A stretch of 64,000 nt of DNA from Saccharopolyspora soli (lineage in GTDB: Bacteria; Actinomycetota; Actinomycetes; Mycobacteriales; Pseudonocardiaceae), in NCBI RefSeq assembly GCF_022678645.1, contig NZ_JALBWV010000014.1, forward strand, positions 93,909 to 157,908, in the 5' to 3' direction. Each line of letters begins with the position of its first letter. Position 1 is the first letter of the stretch. The position numbers and the translations under genes were made by a program. Shown in pieces: positions 45,205 through 53,875 of the stretch. The notes under the pieces are model-generated. The model had not been told where the DNA came from and did no database searches. It saw only the letters and a list, made by a program, of their open reading frames with translations.

Positions 45205-45235
45205 TTGACAAAGATCTTTGCGGAAACTGCAAAAT
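45205..45235 (+). promoter_or_regulatory. Promoter and palindrome upstream of the XRE-cupin gene
   Basis: A perfect -35 box TTGACA (45205-45210) overlaps the perfect palindrome CAAAGATCTTTG (45209-45220), and CAAAAT (45230-45235) is a -10-like hexamer at 19 bases. The -10 element is seven bases before ATG 45242, so the transcript may be leaderless. The palindrome would block the -35 box and is the best operator candidate. Confidence 0.6.
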
Positions 45236-45241
45236 GGCAGC

Positions 45242-45826
45242 ATGAGCGACGAATTCGACGCCGTGCTCGACGCGGTCGGCCCGCGATTGCGCGAGTTGCG
45301 CCGCCGCAGCGGAGCCACCCTGACCGCGCTGTCGGAGACCACCGGTATTCCGGTCAGCACCCTGTCCCGGTTGGAGTCCGGACACCGCAAGCCGGGCCTG
45401 GAACTGCTGCTGCCCCTGGCGCGCGCCTACCAGGTGCCGCTCGACGAACTCGTTGGCGCACCGGCCAGCGGTGACCCACGGGTGTATCCGCGGCCGATCG
45501 TCCGCAACGGCATGACCGTCATCCCGCTGACCCGCAAACCCGGCGGGCTGCAGGCGTTCAAGCAGATCCTCCCGGCCAGTTCGGACGAATTGGAACCAGA
45601 AACCCGATCGCACGAGGGCTACCACTGGCTGTACGTCCTCAATGGACGATTGCGCCTGGTGCTCGGCGATCAGGACCTCGTCCTCACCGCCGGTGAGGTC
45701 GCCGAATTCGACACCCATCTCCCGCACTGGTTCGGCAACGCCGACTCCCGACCGGTGGAATACCTGAGCATCCTCGGCCCGCAAGGCGAACGCTTCCACC
45801 TCAGAGCCCGCTACCGCCGCTCCTGA
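45242..45826 (+). CDS. XRE-family regulator with C-terminal cupin
   Basis: 194 residues from ATG at 45242. XRE helix-turn-helix (LRELRRRSGATLTALSETTGIPVSTLSRLESGHRKPGLELLLPLARAYQVPLDELVG), then a cupin domain (SHEGYHWLYVLNGRLRLVLGDQDLVLTAGEVAEFDTHLPHWFGN) with His residues at metal or ligand positions. The cupin senses a small molecule. It is divergent from the TehB-like methyltransferase. Confidence 0.93.
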   Translation: MSDEFDAVLDAVGPRLRELRRRSGATLTALSETTGIPVSTLSRLESGHRKPGLELLLPLARAYQVPLDELVGAPASGDPRVYPRPIVRNGMTVIPLTRKPGGLQAFKQILPASSDELEPETRSHEGYHWLYVLNGRLRLVLGDQDLVLTAGEVAEFDTHLPHWFGNADSRPVEYLSILGPQGERFHLRARYRRS

Positions 45827-45864
45827 GATGCCGTCCAGTCGCGCCTGCGCACGACGCGGCCAGC

Positions 45865-47379
45865 TCAGGGGATGTGAGTGCCTGCGGTGTCGGCGCGGTC
45901 GGCGGCCTCGCGGGCGGCACGCCAAGCGGCGTACAGCGCGTCGTAGTGCAGGGCCCGTTCGTGGGCGGGATCGAGCTGTTGGAACTCGCAGGCGATCCGA
46001 GCGCGGGCGTCGTCGAGGTCGTGGGCCAGTCCGGAGCCGACCAGCGCCAACGCGGCGGCGCCGAGCAGGGTGACCTCGGGTTCGGCGCACACCAGGGTGG
46101 TGCGGTGCAGCACGTCGGCGCGCAACTGGGCGGTCGTCCGCGAACGGGCCGTGCCGCCAGCGAGAACGATCGGCAGCCGGGCCGCGCCCAGGGCCGGGGA
46201 ATCGAGCAGGTCGATGCCCTCCCGGACGGTGTACGCGGCACCTTCCTGAGCGGCGCGCAGCAGATGTGCCGCGGAATGCTCGGGGCGCTGCCCGATGACT
46301 CCGCCGCGGTCCGCGGGCCGCCAGCGGGGAAACCTGCTGCCGGTCATGGTGGGCAGGACCAGCAGTCCATCGGCGCCGGGCGGGATCCTGGTGAGTTCGC
46401 TGTCGTCGACCGCGCCGACCAGCGACCGCCACTGGGCGACAGCGCCACCGGTCATGCCGCTCGCGCCGCCAGCTATCCAGCGCTCGGCGACCAGCGCGGG
46501 GTTGACCATGGCCTGGGCCGGCGCCTGATCGGGGTGGTCGATCAGGCGGCCGACGACGTCGGTCGTGCCAGCGACATCGGCGATGGCGGCGGCGTTCGAG
46601 CCCAGCAGCAAGCCGATCCCGACCGAACCGTCCGGGCCACCGGCGACCACGGGCGTACCGGCCGGGAGTCGGCAGGACTCGGCCGCTGCCCGGCTCAGCC
46701 TGCCGACGATCTCCGACGGCGCGGCCTGTCTGGGAAGCCAGGCCGTGTCGAGGCCGAGTGCCTCGGCCACGGCGGTGTGCCACGCGCGGGCGGTGACGTC
46801 GGAGATGAGCGTGTAGGCGGCGTCGACGGTGTCGGTGACGACTTCCCCGCTGAGCCGGGCGATCAGGAAGTCCTTCGGCGAGAGCAGGTGGCGGACCCGC
46901 CTGGCCAGATCGGGGGAGCTGGCCAGCGCGAGCGCGTAGGCGAGGGCACCTCCGGTGAGGGCGGGCCGTCGCGCGGCGTGCAGCAGGCTGGTCTGCAACC
47001 GCTCGTCGATCGCGTGCAGTTCGGGGATGCCCCGCTGGTCCGACCAACCGCCGCTGGCCTCGACCGGGCGGATGTTGGCGTCGACAGCGACAGTGCCGAT
47101 GTGCGCCGAGATCCCGATCGCCGCAGGCGCGGGCCGTGGGCCGGGGGCGCGGTCGGTGTCGGCCAGCGCGGCGATCGCGGAGCGGACCTCTTCGAGCAGC
47201 GTCTCGGCGTCGAAGTATTCGCCGCCGACCGAGGCCCGCTCGACGCGCGAGCTGACCGCGACCTCGCCCCGTGCGGTGACCAGCGCGGCGCGAACCGCGG
47301 AGGTGCCGACATCGACCGCGACGACAGTGCCGCCGCACGCGGCGGTGGCGGCGCTGCTGCCGCTGGCGGCTGTGGTCAT
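45865..47379 (-). CDS. FGGY-family carbohydrate kinase
   Basis: 504 residues from ATG at 47379. N-terminal phosphate loop VVAVDVGTSAVRAALV, AIGISAHIGT, WSDQRG; C-terminal half GGPDGSVGIGLLLGSNAAAIADVAGTTDVV and LAGGTARSRTTAQLRADVL. These are the actin-like ATPase signatures of xylulose, glycerol and ribulose kinases. The sugar is unknown. It follows CoA-transferase 1 on the same strand but is separated from it by the palindrome at 47449-47466, so it may be a distinct unit. Confidence 0.92.
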   Translation of the reverse strand: MTTAASGSSAATAACGGTVVAVDVGTSAVRAALVTARGEVAVSSRVERASVGGEYFDAETLLEEVRSAIAALADTDRAPGPRPAPAAIGISAHIGTVAVDANIRPVEASGGWSDQRGIPELHAIDERLQTSLLHAARRPALTGGALAYALALASSPDLARRVRHLLSPKDFLIARLSGEVVTDTVDAAYTLISDVTARAWHTAVAEALGLDTAWLPRQAAPSEIVGRLSRAAAESCRLPAGTPVVAGGPDGSVGIGLLLGSNAAAIADVAGTTDVVGRLIDHPDQAPAQAMVNPALVAERWIAGGASGMTGGAVAQWRSLVGAVDDSELTRIPPGADGLLVLPTMTGSRFPRWRPADRGGVIGQRPEHSAAHLLRAAQEGAAYTVREGIDLLDSPALGAARLPIVLAGGTARSRTTAQLRADVLHRTTLVCAEPEVTLLGAAALALVGSGLAHDLDDARARIACEFQQLDPAHERALHYDALYAAWRAAREAADRADTAGTHIP

Positions 47380-47448
47380 CGGACCCTGCGCATTCTTGGA
47401 GCCTCTCTTCGAAGTGGCTGTGGGACTCGACCGCTGCGGGTTGGTGGG

Positions 47449-47466
47449 CGATTTCGCGCGAAATCG
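47449..47466. repeat. Palindrome CGATTTCGCGCGAAATCG (family C)
   Basis: An 18-base perfect palindrome between CoA-transferase 1 and the FGGY kinase, with the same core as 16074-16107. Probable dispersed element, and possibly a transcriptional stop. Confidence 0.65.
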
Positions 47467-47521
47467 GCTGGTCCACGACCCGCACCGGCATCGTCGTGCT
47501 ACCGCGCGGCGGTGTTCGGGG

Positions 47522-48715
47522 TCAAATGACGCCGTCGTCGGCGAGCGCCTTCAGCTCGACGTCGGTGCGGCCGAGGATGTTGCGGTAGACGTGCTCGTTG
47601 TCCTCGCCGACCAGTGGTGGTGCCTTGCGGACGGTGGGTGGGGTCTTGTCCATCTTCACCGGGTTGCCGGGCAGGCGGATCGCGCCGAGGTCGGGGTGCT
47701 CGGATTGCACGATCATCTCGCGGGCCGCGATCTGGTCAGAGGCGGCGATGTCGGCGATCGTCTCGACCTTGGAGAACGGGATCCCGGCGGCATCGAGCAC
47801 CGCGGCGATCTCCTCGCAGGTGCGGGTGGCGGCCCAGTCGGCCACGGCCTGTTCGAGGGCCGCCTGGTTGGCCATCCGGCCCGGCACGGTGCGGTGCTCG
47901 GGGACCTCCAGGAGGTCCTCGCGACCGATGCCGCGGCACAGCTTCGGGAACAGCCCGTTGGTGCCCGCCTGGATGTAGATGTCGCCGTCGCGAGCCTGGT
48001 AGACGTTGACCGGGGCGGTCAGCAGGTCGCGGGATCCGCTGCGCGGCATGTCCATGCCGAGCATCAGGTGCGCGATCAGGCGGGTGCCGAGGGTGGCGAA
48101 CATGGCGTCCAGGGAGGCCACGTCGACCCGTTGCCCTTCGCCGGTTCGCTGTTTGTGCATGAGCGCGGCGAACGTGCCGATCGCGGCCTGGTAGCCGGTG
48201 ACGTAGTCGGCGATGTAGGTACCGGTCAGGGTCGGTTTGCCGTCCGGCTCGCCGGTGATCGCCATCAGCCCGGACGCGGCCTGCGCGATCGCGTCGAACA
48301 GCGCCCGCTTCGACAGCGGGCCGGTCTGCCCGAACCCGGAGATCGAGACCAGGATGATGTCGGGCTTGAGCTCGACCATCCGCGCGTAGCCGATGCCCAT
48401 CTTCTCGATCGTGCCGGGCCGGTAGTTCTCCACGACCACATCGGCCCAGCGGATCAGGTCTTCCAGGATCGCCAGCGCTCGCGGGTGTCGGGTGTCGAGC
48501 GTGGCGCCGTACTTGTTGCGGTTGTAGAGCATCGTGTAGACGCTCTCGCCCTGGTAGTACGGCTCGTGGTGGCGGGCGTCCTCCCCGTCGGGCCGCTCGA
48601 TCTTCACGACTTCCGCACCGAAGTCGGCGAGCACCTGCGCGCAGCTCGGCCCGGCGATGAACCGCGAGAGATCGAGCACCTTCACCCCGTCGAGCGGGCT
48701 GGGCGATCCGGACAT
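47522..48715 (-). CDS. Class III (CaiB/BaiF) CoA-transferase 1
   Basis: 397 residues from ATG at 48715. Family motifs: LDLSRFIAGPSCAQVLADFGAEVVKIERPDGEDARHH, NRNKYGATLD, DVVVENYRPGTIEKMG, SISGFGQTGPLSKRALFDAIAQAASGLM. SLDAMF carries the likely catalytic Asp. It moves CoA between carboxylic acids through an aspartyl-CoA anhydride. It is closely related in sequence to the enzyme at 52613 and lies 109 bases downstream of the TPP enzyme, forming one operon. Confidence 0.94.
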   Translation of the reverse strand: MSGSPSPLDGVKVLDLSRFIAGPSCAQVLADFGAEVVKIERPDGEDARHHEPYYQGESVYTMLYNRNKYGATLDTRHPRALAILEDLIRWADVVVENYRPGTIEKMGIGYARMVELKPDIILVSISGFGQTGPLSKRALFDAIAQAASGLMAITGEPDGKPTLTGTYIADYVTGYQAAIGTFAALMHKQRTGEGQRVDVASLDAMFATLGTRLIAHLMLGMDMPRSGSRDLLTAPVNVYQARDGDIYIQAGTNGLFPKLCRGIGREDLLEVPEHRTVPGRMANQAALEQAVADWAATRTCEEIAAVLDAAGIPFSKVETIADIAASDQIAAREMIVQSEHPDLGAIRLPGNPVKMDKTPPTVRKAPPLVGEDNEHVYRNILGRTDVELKALADDGVI

Positions 48716-48824
48716 CAGTTTTCCTTCCCTGGCCGACCGGTGTTCCCGGTCTGGATGAGCTGACCGGCCGGTGCCGCAGCCAACCACGCGACCGGACCGG
48801 TCGCGTGGTCCGGCGGCCGGAGAG

Positions 48825-50546
48825 TCAGTCGGCGTCCTGCCGCGGTGTCGGCGCGGCGGCCTCGAACGGCACGAACGCCGGATAGGTCCAGGCGTTGGCG
48901 GCGCGGTCGAGGACCACGTCGATGACGAACGGCTGGGAGCTGGCGAAGGCGTCCTTGACCGTTGCGACGAGGTCGTTGACGTCGGTGACCCGTTCGGCGG
49001 CCAGGCCCATGCCCCTGGCGACCTGGGCGAAGTCGACGTCGTGGAAGTCGACGCCGATGGTGCGGCCGTTGAAGTGCAGGACCTGCTCCTGGCGGATGTT
49101 GCCGTAGCTGGAGTCGTTGAGCACGACGATCACGACCGGGCCGCCCCTGCGGGCCAGCGTCTCCAGCTCGCCGAGGCTCATGCCCAGCGAGCCGTCGCCG
49201 ATCAGGGCCAGGACCGGTCGGTCCGGCTCGGCGGAAACCGAGGCGATGGAGGCGGGCAGGGCGAAGCCCATGTTCCCGAACCCGACCGGCTTGATGTACC
49301 GGTAGGGCTTCTCCATCTCCCACAGGAACGACCACACGCCCGGATTGCCCGCGTCCGGGATGAGCACCGTGTCGGTCGGCGTGACATCGCGCAGCGCGCG
49401 GACGACCACCGCGGGTGAGATGGTGCCCTCGTTCTCCGGCTCCAGGGAGGCGGAGAGGTCCCACCACTCCCGTTCGGCCTGCTGCAACGACTGGATCCAT
49501 CCGCTCCGCTTCGACTTGGCCTCGGTGGCTCGATCGGCGGTGGCGGCGACGAGGTCGTTGCTGAACGCCGCGAGGTCGCCGACCACGCCGGTGGTGACAT
49601 CGGCGTAGTAGCGCCCGATCATCGCGGGGTCGATGTCGACCTGGATGACCTCGGGCAGGCGCAGGCGCCACCGGCCGGTGGACACCGCGTTGAGGCTGTT
49701 GCCCAGGGCGAGCACCAGGTCGGACTCGCCGATCACGCGCGTGGTGAGGTTGGTGCCCATCCGGGAGAGCGCACCGAAGACCAGCGGGTGGGTGGTGGGG
49801 ACCGCGCCCATGCCGTTGAAGGTGGTGATCACCGGGATGTTCAGGGCGTCGGCCAGGTCGAGCACCGCATCGGCTGCTCGGGCGCGGTTGCCGCCGTTGC
49901 CCAACCAGATGACGGGCTTGTCCGCGGCGAGCAGCCGCTGCGCTGCGGCGCTGATCTGCTTCGGGGCGGGAACGGGCCGGTGGCCGACCCAGGATCGCGA
50001 GGGGTGCATCCGGGGGAGCGCGGGTGGGTTGTCGACGACCTGCTCGATCGTGTCGCGCGCGAAGTCGAGGTGGACCGGGCCGGGGTTGCCGGTCATCGCG
50101 TTGATGTACGCCTCTTCCACGGCCTGCTTGATCGCGGAGCCGTGCGCGACCAGCCGCGCGTATTTCGTGAAGGGCGCGAAGATCTGGACGTGGTCGGCGT
50201 TCTGCGCGTCGTCCTTGTGGATGTTCTCGCCGTGGTTGTTGCAGGTGATGATGATCGCCGGGCTGGAGTCGCGGAACGCGCCGCCGACGCCGGTGAGCAG
50301 GTTGGTCGCGCCCGGCCCGGTTGTCGCGATCGCGACGGCGGGACGGCGGGTCAGTCGGCCGTACGCGTCGGCCATGGCCGCGGCCGCCCCCTCGTGCCGG
50401 GTGTGCACGAACTCGATCGACGGGGTGTCGATGATCGCGTCGGTGATGGCGAGGGTCTGTCCACCCACGACGCCGAACACGTGGGTGACGCCGAGCGATT
50501 CGAGCACCTTCACGACCAGCTGACCGCCGGTGATCTTCTCCGACAT
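48825..50546 (-). CDS. Thiamine-pyrophosphate enzyme (acetolactate-synthase-like)
   Basis: 573 residues from ATG at 50546. The catalytic Glu is in VHTRHEGAAAAMADAYGR. The central domain follows, with the TPP motif GDGSLGMSLGELETLARR...VLNDSSYGN in the C-terminal domain. The family includes acetolactate synthase, oxalyl-CoA decarboxylase, 2-hydroxyacyl-CoA lyase and sulfoacetaldehyde acetyltransferase. Pairing with a CoA-transferase recalls the oxalate pathway, but the N-terminal region is not clearly that of Oxc. The reaction is undecided; C-C cleavage or decarboxylation of a CoA ester or 2-oxo acid is likely. Confidence 0.9.
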   Translation of the reverse strand: MSEKITGGQLVVKVLESLGVTHVFGVVGGQTLAITDAIIDTPSIEFVHTRHEGAAAAMADAYGRLTRRPAVAIATTGPGATNLLTGVGGAFRDSSPAIIITCNNHGENIHKDDAQNADHVQIFAPFTKYARLVAHGSAIKQAVEEAYINAMTGNPGPVHLDFARDTIEQVVDNPPALPRMHPSRSWVGHRPVPAPKQISAAAQRLLAADKPVIWLGNGGNRARAADAVLDLADALNIPVITTFNGMGAVPTTHPLVFGALSRMGTNLTTRVIGESDLVLALGNSLNAVSTGRWRLRLPEVIQVDIDPAMIGRYYADVTTGVVGDLAAFSNDLVAATADRATEAKSKRSGWIQSLQQAEREWWDLSASLEPENEGTISPAVVVRALRDVTPTDTVLIPDAGNPGVWSFLWEMEKPYRYIKPVGFGNMGFALPASIASVSAEPDRPVLALIGDGSLGMSLGELETLARRGGPVVIVVLNDSSYGNIRQEQVLHFNGRTIGVDFHDVDFAQVARGMGLAAERVTDVNDLVATVKDAFASSQPFVIDVVLDRAANAWTYPAFVPFEAAAPTPRQDAD

Positions 50547-50672
50547 TCCACTATCCCTCTCGGTTCACGGTGAGCAGGCCAGGCGTCCACCGAGGCGACG
50601 CGAGGCCGTGATCGTGCTGGTCAGGCGCAGCGGCGCAGGAACGCCGACGGTCCGGGCTGGCAGTCGAGATAA

Positions 50673-50688
50673 AAGTCTAGTTGACTAG
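50673..50688. promoter_or_regulatory. GntR operator copy 1 (TPP/CoA-transferase promoter)
   Basis: GTCTAG-TTGA-CTAGAT. On the minus strand TTGACA (50725-50720) and TACGGT (50701-50696) form a promoter with an 18-base spacer just upstream, so the dyad covers the transcript start of the TPP gene. Matches copies at 50896 and 55864. Confidence 0.72.
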
Positions 50689-50892
50689 ATTTATGACCGT
50701 ACGCAGTCATCGGCGAGGGTGTCAACGGTCGACATCCCACGCCGTCCGCCCCACGTGCCAGCACCTCCCGGCCTCTTGCCGAACAGCGGAACACCGCCTG
50801 TCGCTGACCTGTTCCCGCGGAGCGGCGCCGGACCACCTCGTCGAAGTTGCCCCTTGACGCCGTTCGCGCGGCATGGCTTTACTGTACGCATC

Positions 50893-50914
50893 AAAGACTA
50901 GTTGTCTAGTCTTT
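50893..50914. promoter_or_regulatory. GntR operator copy 2 (MHS transporter promoter)
   Basis: AAAGACTAG-TTGT-CTAGTCTTT is a perfect 9-base dyad. TTGACG (50854-50859) and TACTGT (50880-50885) lie upstream with a long 20-base spacing, so the site falls at about the transcript start of the MHS operon. The rest of the 508-base spacer 50547-51054 shows no supportable gene. Confidence 0.75.
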
Positions 50915-51054
50915 TTTGGTTCGCTGCTGATGTCCGGGCCGCCAAGCCCACCGCGTGTTGCACGACAGCACCAGCGAACTCCCCAGGACCTGCCCGGTGG
51001 ACGTCCAACCCTTCAGATGTGACCGTCTGAACCGACATGACAACGGAGTCGGCA

Positions 51055-52482
51055 ATGTCCATTGACCCTGCACCCGCTTCCCCGACCGGCGGGGGAACGC
51101 CCGAAGCGACCAGCGACGGCGTGACCGCGGCGACCGAGGTGGGACGCCGCACGCTCGCCCGTCGCGCGGCGGTCGCCAGTCTCGTCGGGACTGCCGTCGA
51201 GTGGTACGACTACTTCATCTTCGGGACAGCCTCCGCGCTGGTGTTCGGCAAGTTGTTCTTCCCGGGCAACAGCCCGGTGATCGGGACACTGTCCGCGTTC
51301 GCCGTGTTCGGCGTCGGATTCTTCGCACGTCCGGTCGGCGGCATCGTCTTCGGGCACCTGGGTGACAAGATCGGCCGCAAGGCCGCCCTGGTCACGACGC
51401 TGCTGATGATGGGGACGGCGACCTTCATCATCGGCCTGCTGCCGACCACCGAGACGATCGGGCTCTGGGCGCCGATCCTGCTGGTGCTGTGCCGACTGGT
51501 GCAGGGCCTTGGGGTCGGCGGTGAGTGGGGCGGTGCCTCGCTGGTGGCCGTCGAGTTCGCGCCAGCCGGGAAGCGCGGCGCGTACGGGTCTTTCCCGCAG
51601 GTCGGCAACGCCGTCGGGCTGGTGCTGAGCACCGGGATCTTCGCATGGGTGTCGACCCTGCCCGAGGAGCAGCTGATGTCCTGGGGTTGGCGCGTCCCCT
51701 TCCTGCTCAGCGCCGTCCTGATCGCCGCTGGCATGATCATTCGGCTCAAGCTGACCGAGACGCCTGCTTTCCAGGCCGCGCAGCAATCCGTCGAAGCCGA
51801 GCAGGACGCCAAGGAGAAGTTGCCGCTCGCCGAGGTGCTGCGGCGGTTCCGAAGGCCGCTGCTGCTGGCCATGGGCATGCGGGTCGGAGAGGTCTTCGCC
51901 GGATACATCATCCTGACGATCGGTTTGACCTACGCCACGACCTACACGGAGCTGCCGAAGACCGAGGTGCTGCTCGCTGGCACCGTCGCGGCGATCCTCG
52001 CGGTCTTCGGCTACTACATCGCCGGTGCCTGCTCCGATCGCTTCGGGCGCCGGGCGGTGTTCATGTTCGGCGCGGTGGCCGGACTCGTCCTCATCTTCCC
52101 GTTCTTCGCGGTCCTGGACCTCAACTCCGTCCCGCTGATGTTCTTGATCTACGTCGGGATGTACACCGTGTCGGTCGGCCCGATGTACGGGGTGGAGCCA
52201 GCGTTCTTCTCCGAGCTGTTCGGGACCAAAGTCCGCTACACCGGCGTCTCGCTGGCCGCGCAGCTGCCCAGCGTCCTGATCGGGTTCTGGCCAGCCGCCT
52301 CCACCGCGCTGCTCGTCGCCACCGACGGCCGCCCCTGGCCGGTCGCGGCGGTCACGGCCGGGTTCATGCTCATCGGCCTGATCTGCGCGTGGCGGGCTCC
52401 GGAGACCAACCGGCTCGACATCGAGACGGCTGGCGGGACCAGCGATCAGCACGCCCTGCCGATCAGCCGGGAACGTTCGTGA
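51055..52482 (+). CDS. MHS-family MFS transporter (metabolite:H+ symporter)
   Basis: 475 residues from ATG at 51055, preferred over ATG 51037 because GGAG stands six bases upstream. Signatures of the metabolite:H+ symporter group: GTAVEWYDYFIFGTASALVFGKLFFP, RPVGGIVFGHLGDKIGRKAALV, LVQGLGVGGEWGGASLVAVEFAP and SDRFGRRAVFMF. Substrates in the family are small carboxylates such as shikimate, ketoglutarate and proline. As first gene of the plus-strand operon, it probably imports the acid that the CoA-transferases activate. Confidence 0.94.
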   Translation: MSIDPAPASPTGGGTPEATSDGVTAATEVGRRTLARRAAVASLVGTAVEWYDYFIFGTASALVFGKLFFPGNSPVIGTLSAFAVFGVGFFARPVGGIVFGHLGDKIGRKAALVTTLLMMGTATFIIGLLPTTETIGLWAPILLVLCRLVQGLGVGGEWGGASLVAVEFAPAGKRGAYGSFPQVGNAVGLVLSTGIFAWVSTLPEEQLMSWGWRVPFLLSAVLIAAGMIIRLKLTETPAFQAAQQSVEAEQDAKEKLPLAEVLRRFRRPLLLAMGMRVGEVFAGYIILTIGLTYATTYTELPKTEVLLAGTVAAILAVFGYYIAGACSDRFGRRAVFMFGAVAGLVLIFPFFAVLDLNSVPLMFLIYVGMYTVSVGPMYGVEPAFFSELFGTKVRYTGVSLAAQLPSVLIGFWPAASTALLVATDGRPWPVAAVTAGFMLIGLICAWRAPETNRLDIETAGGTSDQHALPISRERS

Positions 52483-52612
52483 CGGACGCCACCGCCCGCT
52501 GGGGCGGGTTACCCGACCACAGTGGACACGTCATCGGCGCAGGACGTCGCCCGGTTCCTGGCGCGATCTCCTGCCCGCGAACTGCCGAGACCTCGACGGA
52601 GGTAGCACCGCC

Positions 52613-53821
52613 ATGCCGACAACCCCCGACCAGTCCGACATCTCGCCGCTCGGCGGGATCCGGGTCCTCGACCTGTCCCGGTTCATCGCGGGCCCGCTGT
52701 GCTGCCAGATCCTCGGCGACATGGGCGCCGAAGTGATCAAGGTCGAACGCCCCGGCGGCGAGGACTCGCGCCGCCACGTTCCCCACTACCAGGGCCACAG
52801 CCTCTACACCCTCAACTACAACCGCAACAAGTACGGGATCACGCTCAACACCCGGCACGCCGAGTCGCTGGAGGTCCTCGCGGACCTCGTGCGCCGAAGC
52901 GATGTCGTCGTCGAGAACTTCCGTCCGGGCACGCTCGATGCGATGGGACTGGGCTGGGAGCGCATCCACGAGATCAATTCCCGCACCGTCCTGGTCTCGA
53001 TCTCCGGGTTCGGGCAGACCGGGCCGAACCGGGATCGGGCGCTGTTCGACGCGATCGCCCAGGCCGCGTCCGGGCTGATGAGCATGACCGGGCAGGCCGA
53101 CGGTGAGCCGACCATGGCGGGCGCGTTCGTGGCCGACCACATCGCCGCCTTCCACGGCGTGATGGGCACGATGCTGGCGCTCGCCGCCCGCGCCCGGACC
53201 GGCCAAGGTCAGCACGTCGACATCGCCTGCCTGGACGCGCTGTTCGCCTGCATGGGCACCCTGCCCTCGGCTTGGCGAATGCTCGGCCAGCAGACCGGGC
53301 GAAGTGGCAACCGCGACCACATCACCGTGCCAGCCAACACTTTTCCGACTGCGGACGGCCACGTCTACCTGCACGCGGGCACCGACGCGCTGTTCCCCCG
53401 CCTCGCCAAGGCGATGGGGCGGCCGGAGCTCGCGTCCGACCCGCGCTTCGCCGGCCAGCACGACCGGCTCGCCAACGTCGAGGCGCTCGACGACATCGTT
53501 CGGGGCTGGACCCGGCTGAGCACCGTCGAGCAGGTCGGCGGGGAACTAGCCGCAGCGGGTGTTCCGTACGCGCCGGTCGCCACCGTCGCCCAGGCCAGCG
53601 ACTCCGCGCAGGTCCGCGCCCGCGAGATGATGATCGACGTCGAGCACCCGGAGCTCGGCACCCTCACCCTGCCGGGGATGGCCATCAAGCTCGGGGCAAC
53701 CCCCGGCTCCGTCCGCAAGGCTCCGCCGCTGCCCGGCGAGGACAATGCGGACGTCTACAGCAGACTCCTCGGCTTCACCGCCGAGCGGCTCGAAAGCATG
53801 CGGGCCGACGGCGTGATCTGA
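52613..53821 (+). CDS. Class III (CaiB/BaiF) CoA-transferase 2
   Basis: 402 residues from ATG at 52613 with CGGAGG upstream. Motifs: LDLSRFIAGPLCCQILGDMGAEVIKVERPGGEDSRRH, NRNKYGITLN, SISGFGQTGPNRDRALFDAIAQAASGLM, and CLDALF with the likely catalytic Asp. It shares most of these blocks with the enzyme at 47522, so the two are paralogues facing each other in one locus. They could form a heterodimer or act on successive acids. Confidence 0.94.
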   Translation: MPTTPDQSDISPLGGIRVLDLSRFIAGPLCCQILGDMGAEVIKVERPGGEDSRRHVPHYQGHSLYTLNYNRNKYGITLNTRHAESLEVLADLVRRSDVVVENFRPGTLDAMGLGWERIHEINSRTVLVSISGFGQTGPNRDRALFDAIAQAASGLMSMTGQADGEPTMAGAFVADHIAAFHGVMGTMLALAARARTGQGQHVDIACLDALFACMGTLPSAWRMLGQQTGRSGNRDHITVPANTFPTADGHVYLHAGTDALFPRLAKAMGRPELASDPRFAGQHDRLANVEALDDIVRGWTRLSTVEQVGGELAAAGVPYAPVATVAQASDSAQVRAREMMIDVEHPELGTLTLPGMAIKLGATPGSVRKAPPLPGEDNADVYSRLLGFTAERLESMRADGVI

Positions 53822-53875
53822 CCGCTGAGCGCACCCGGTCCGAGACAAGCTTCGAAAGCGAAGGAGAGGAACCAC

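Noticed and set aside
45029..47491. 820-codon minus-strand frame over the FGGY kinase and XRE-cupin genes
   Set aside because: It overlaps two good genes in other frames and has the Arg/Gly-rich composition of a shadow frame.
48825..50546. Oxalyl-CoA decarboxylase forming a classic oxalate pathway with the CoA-transferase
   Set aside because: The N-terminal region does not show the Oxc pattern as I recall it, and the hydratases and second CoA-transferase do not fit oxalate use.
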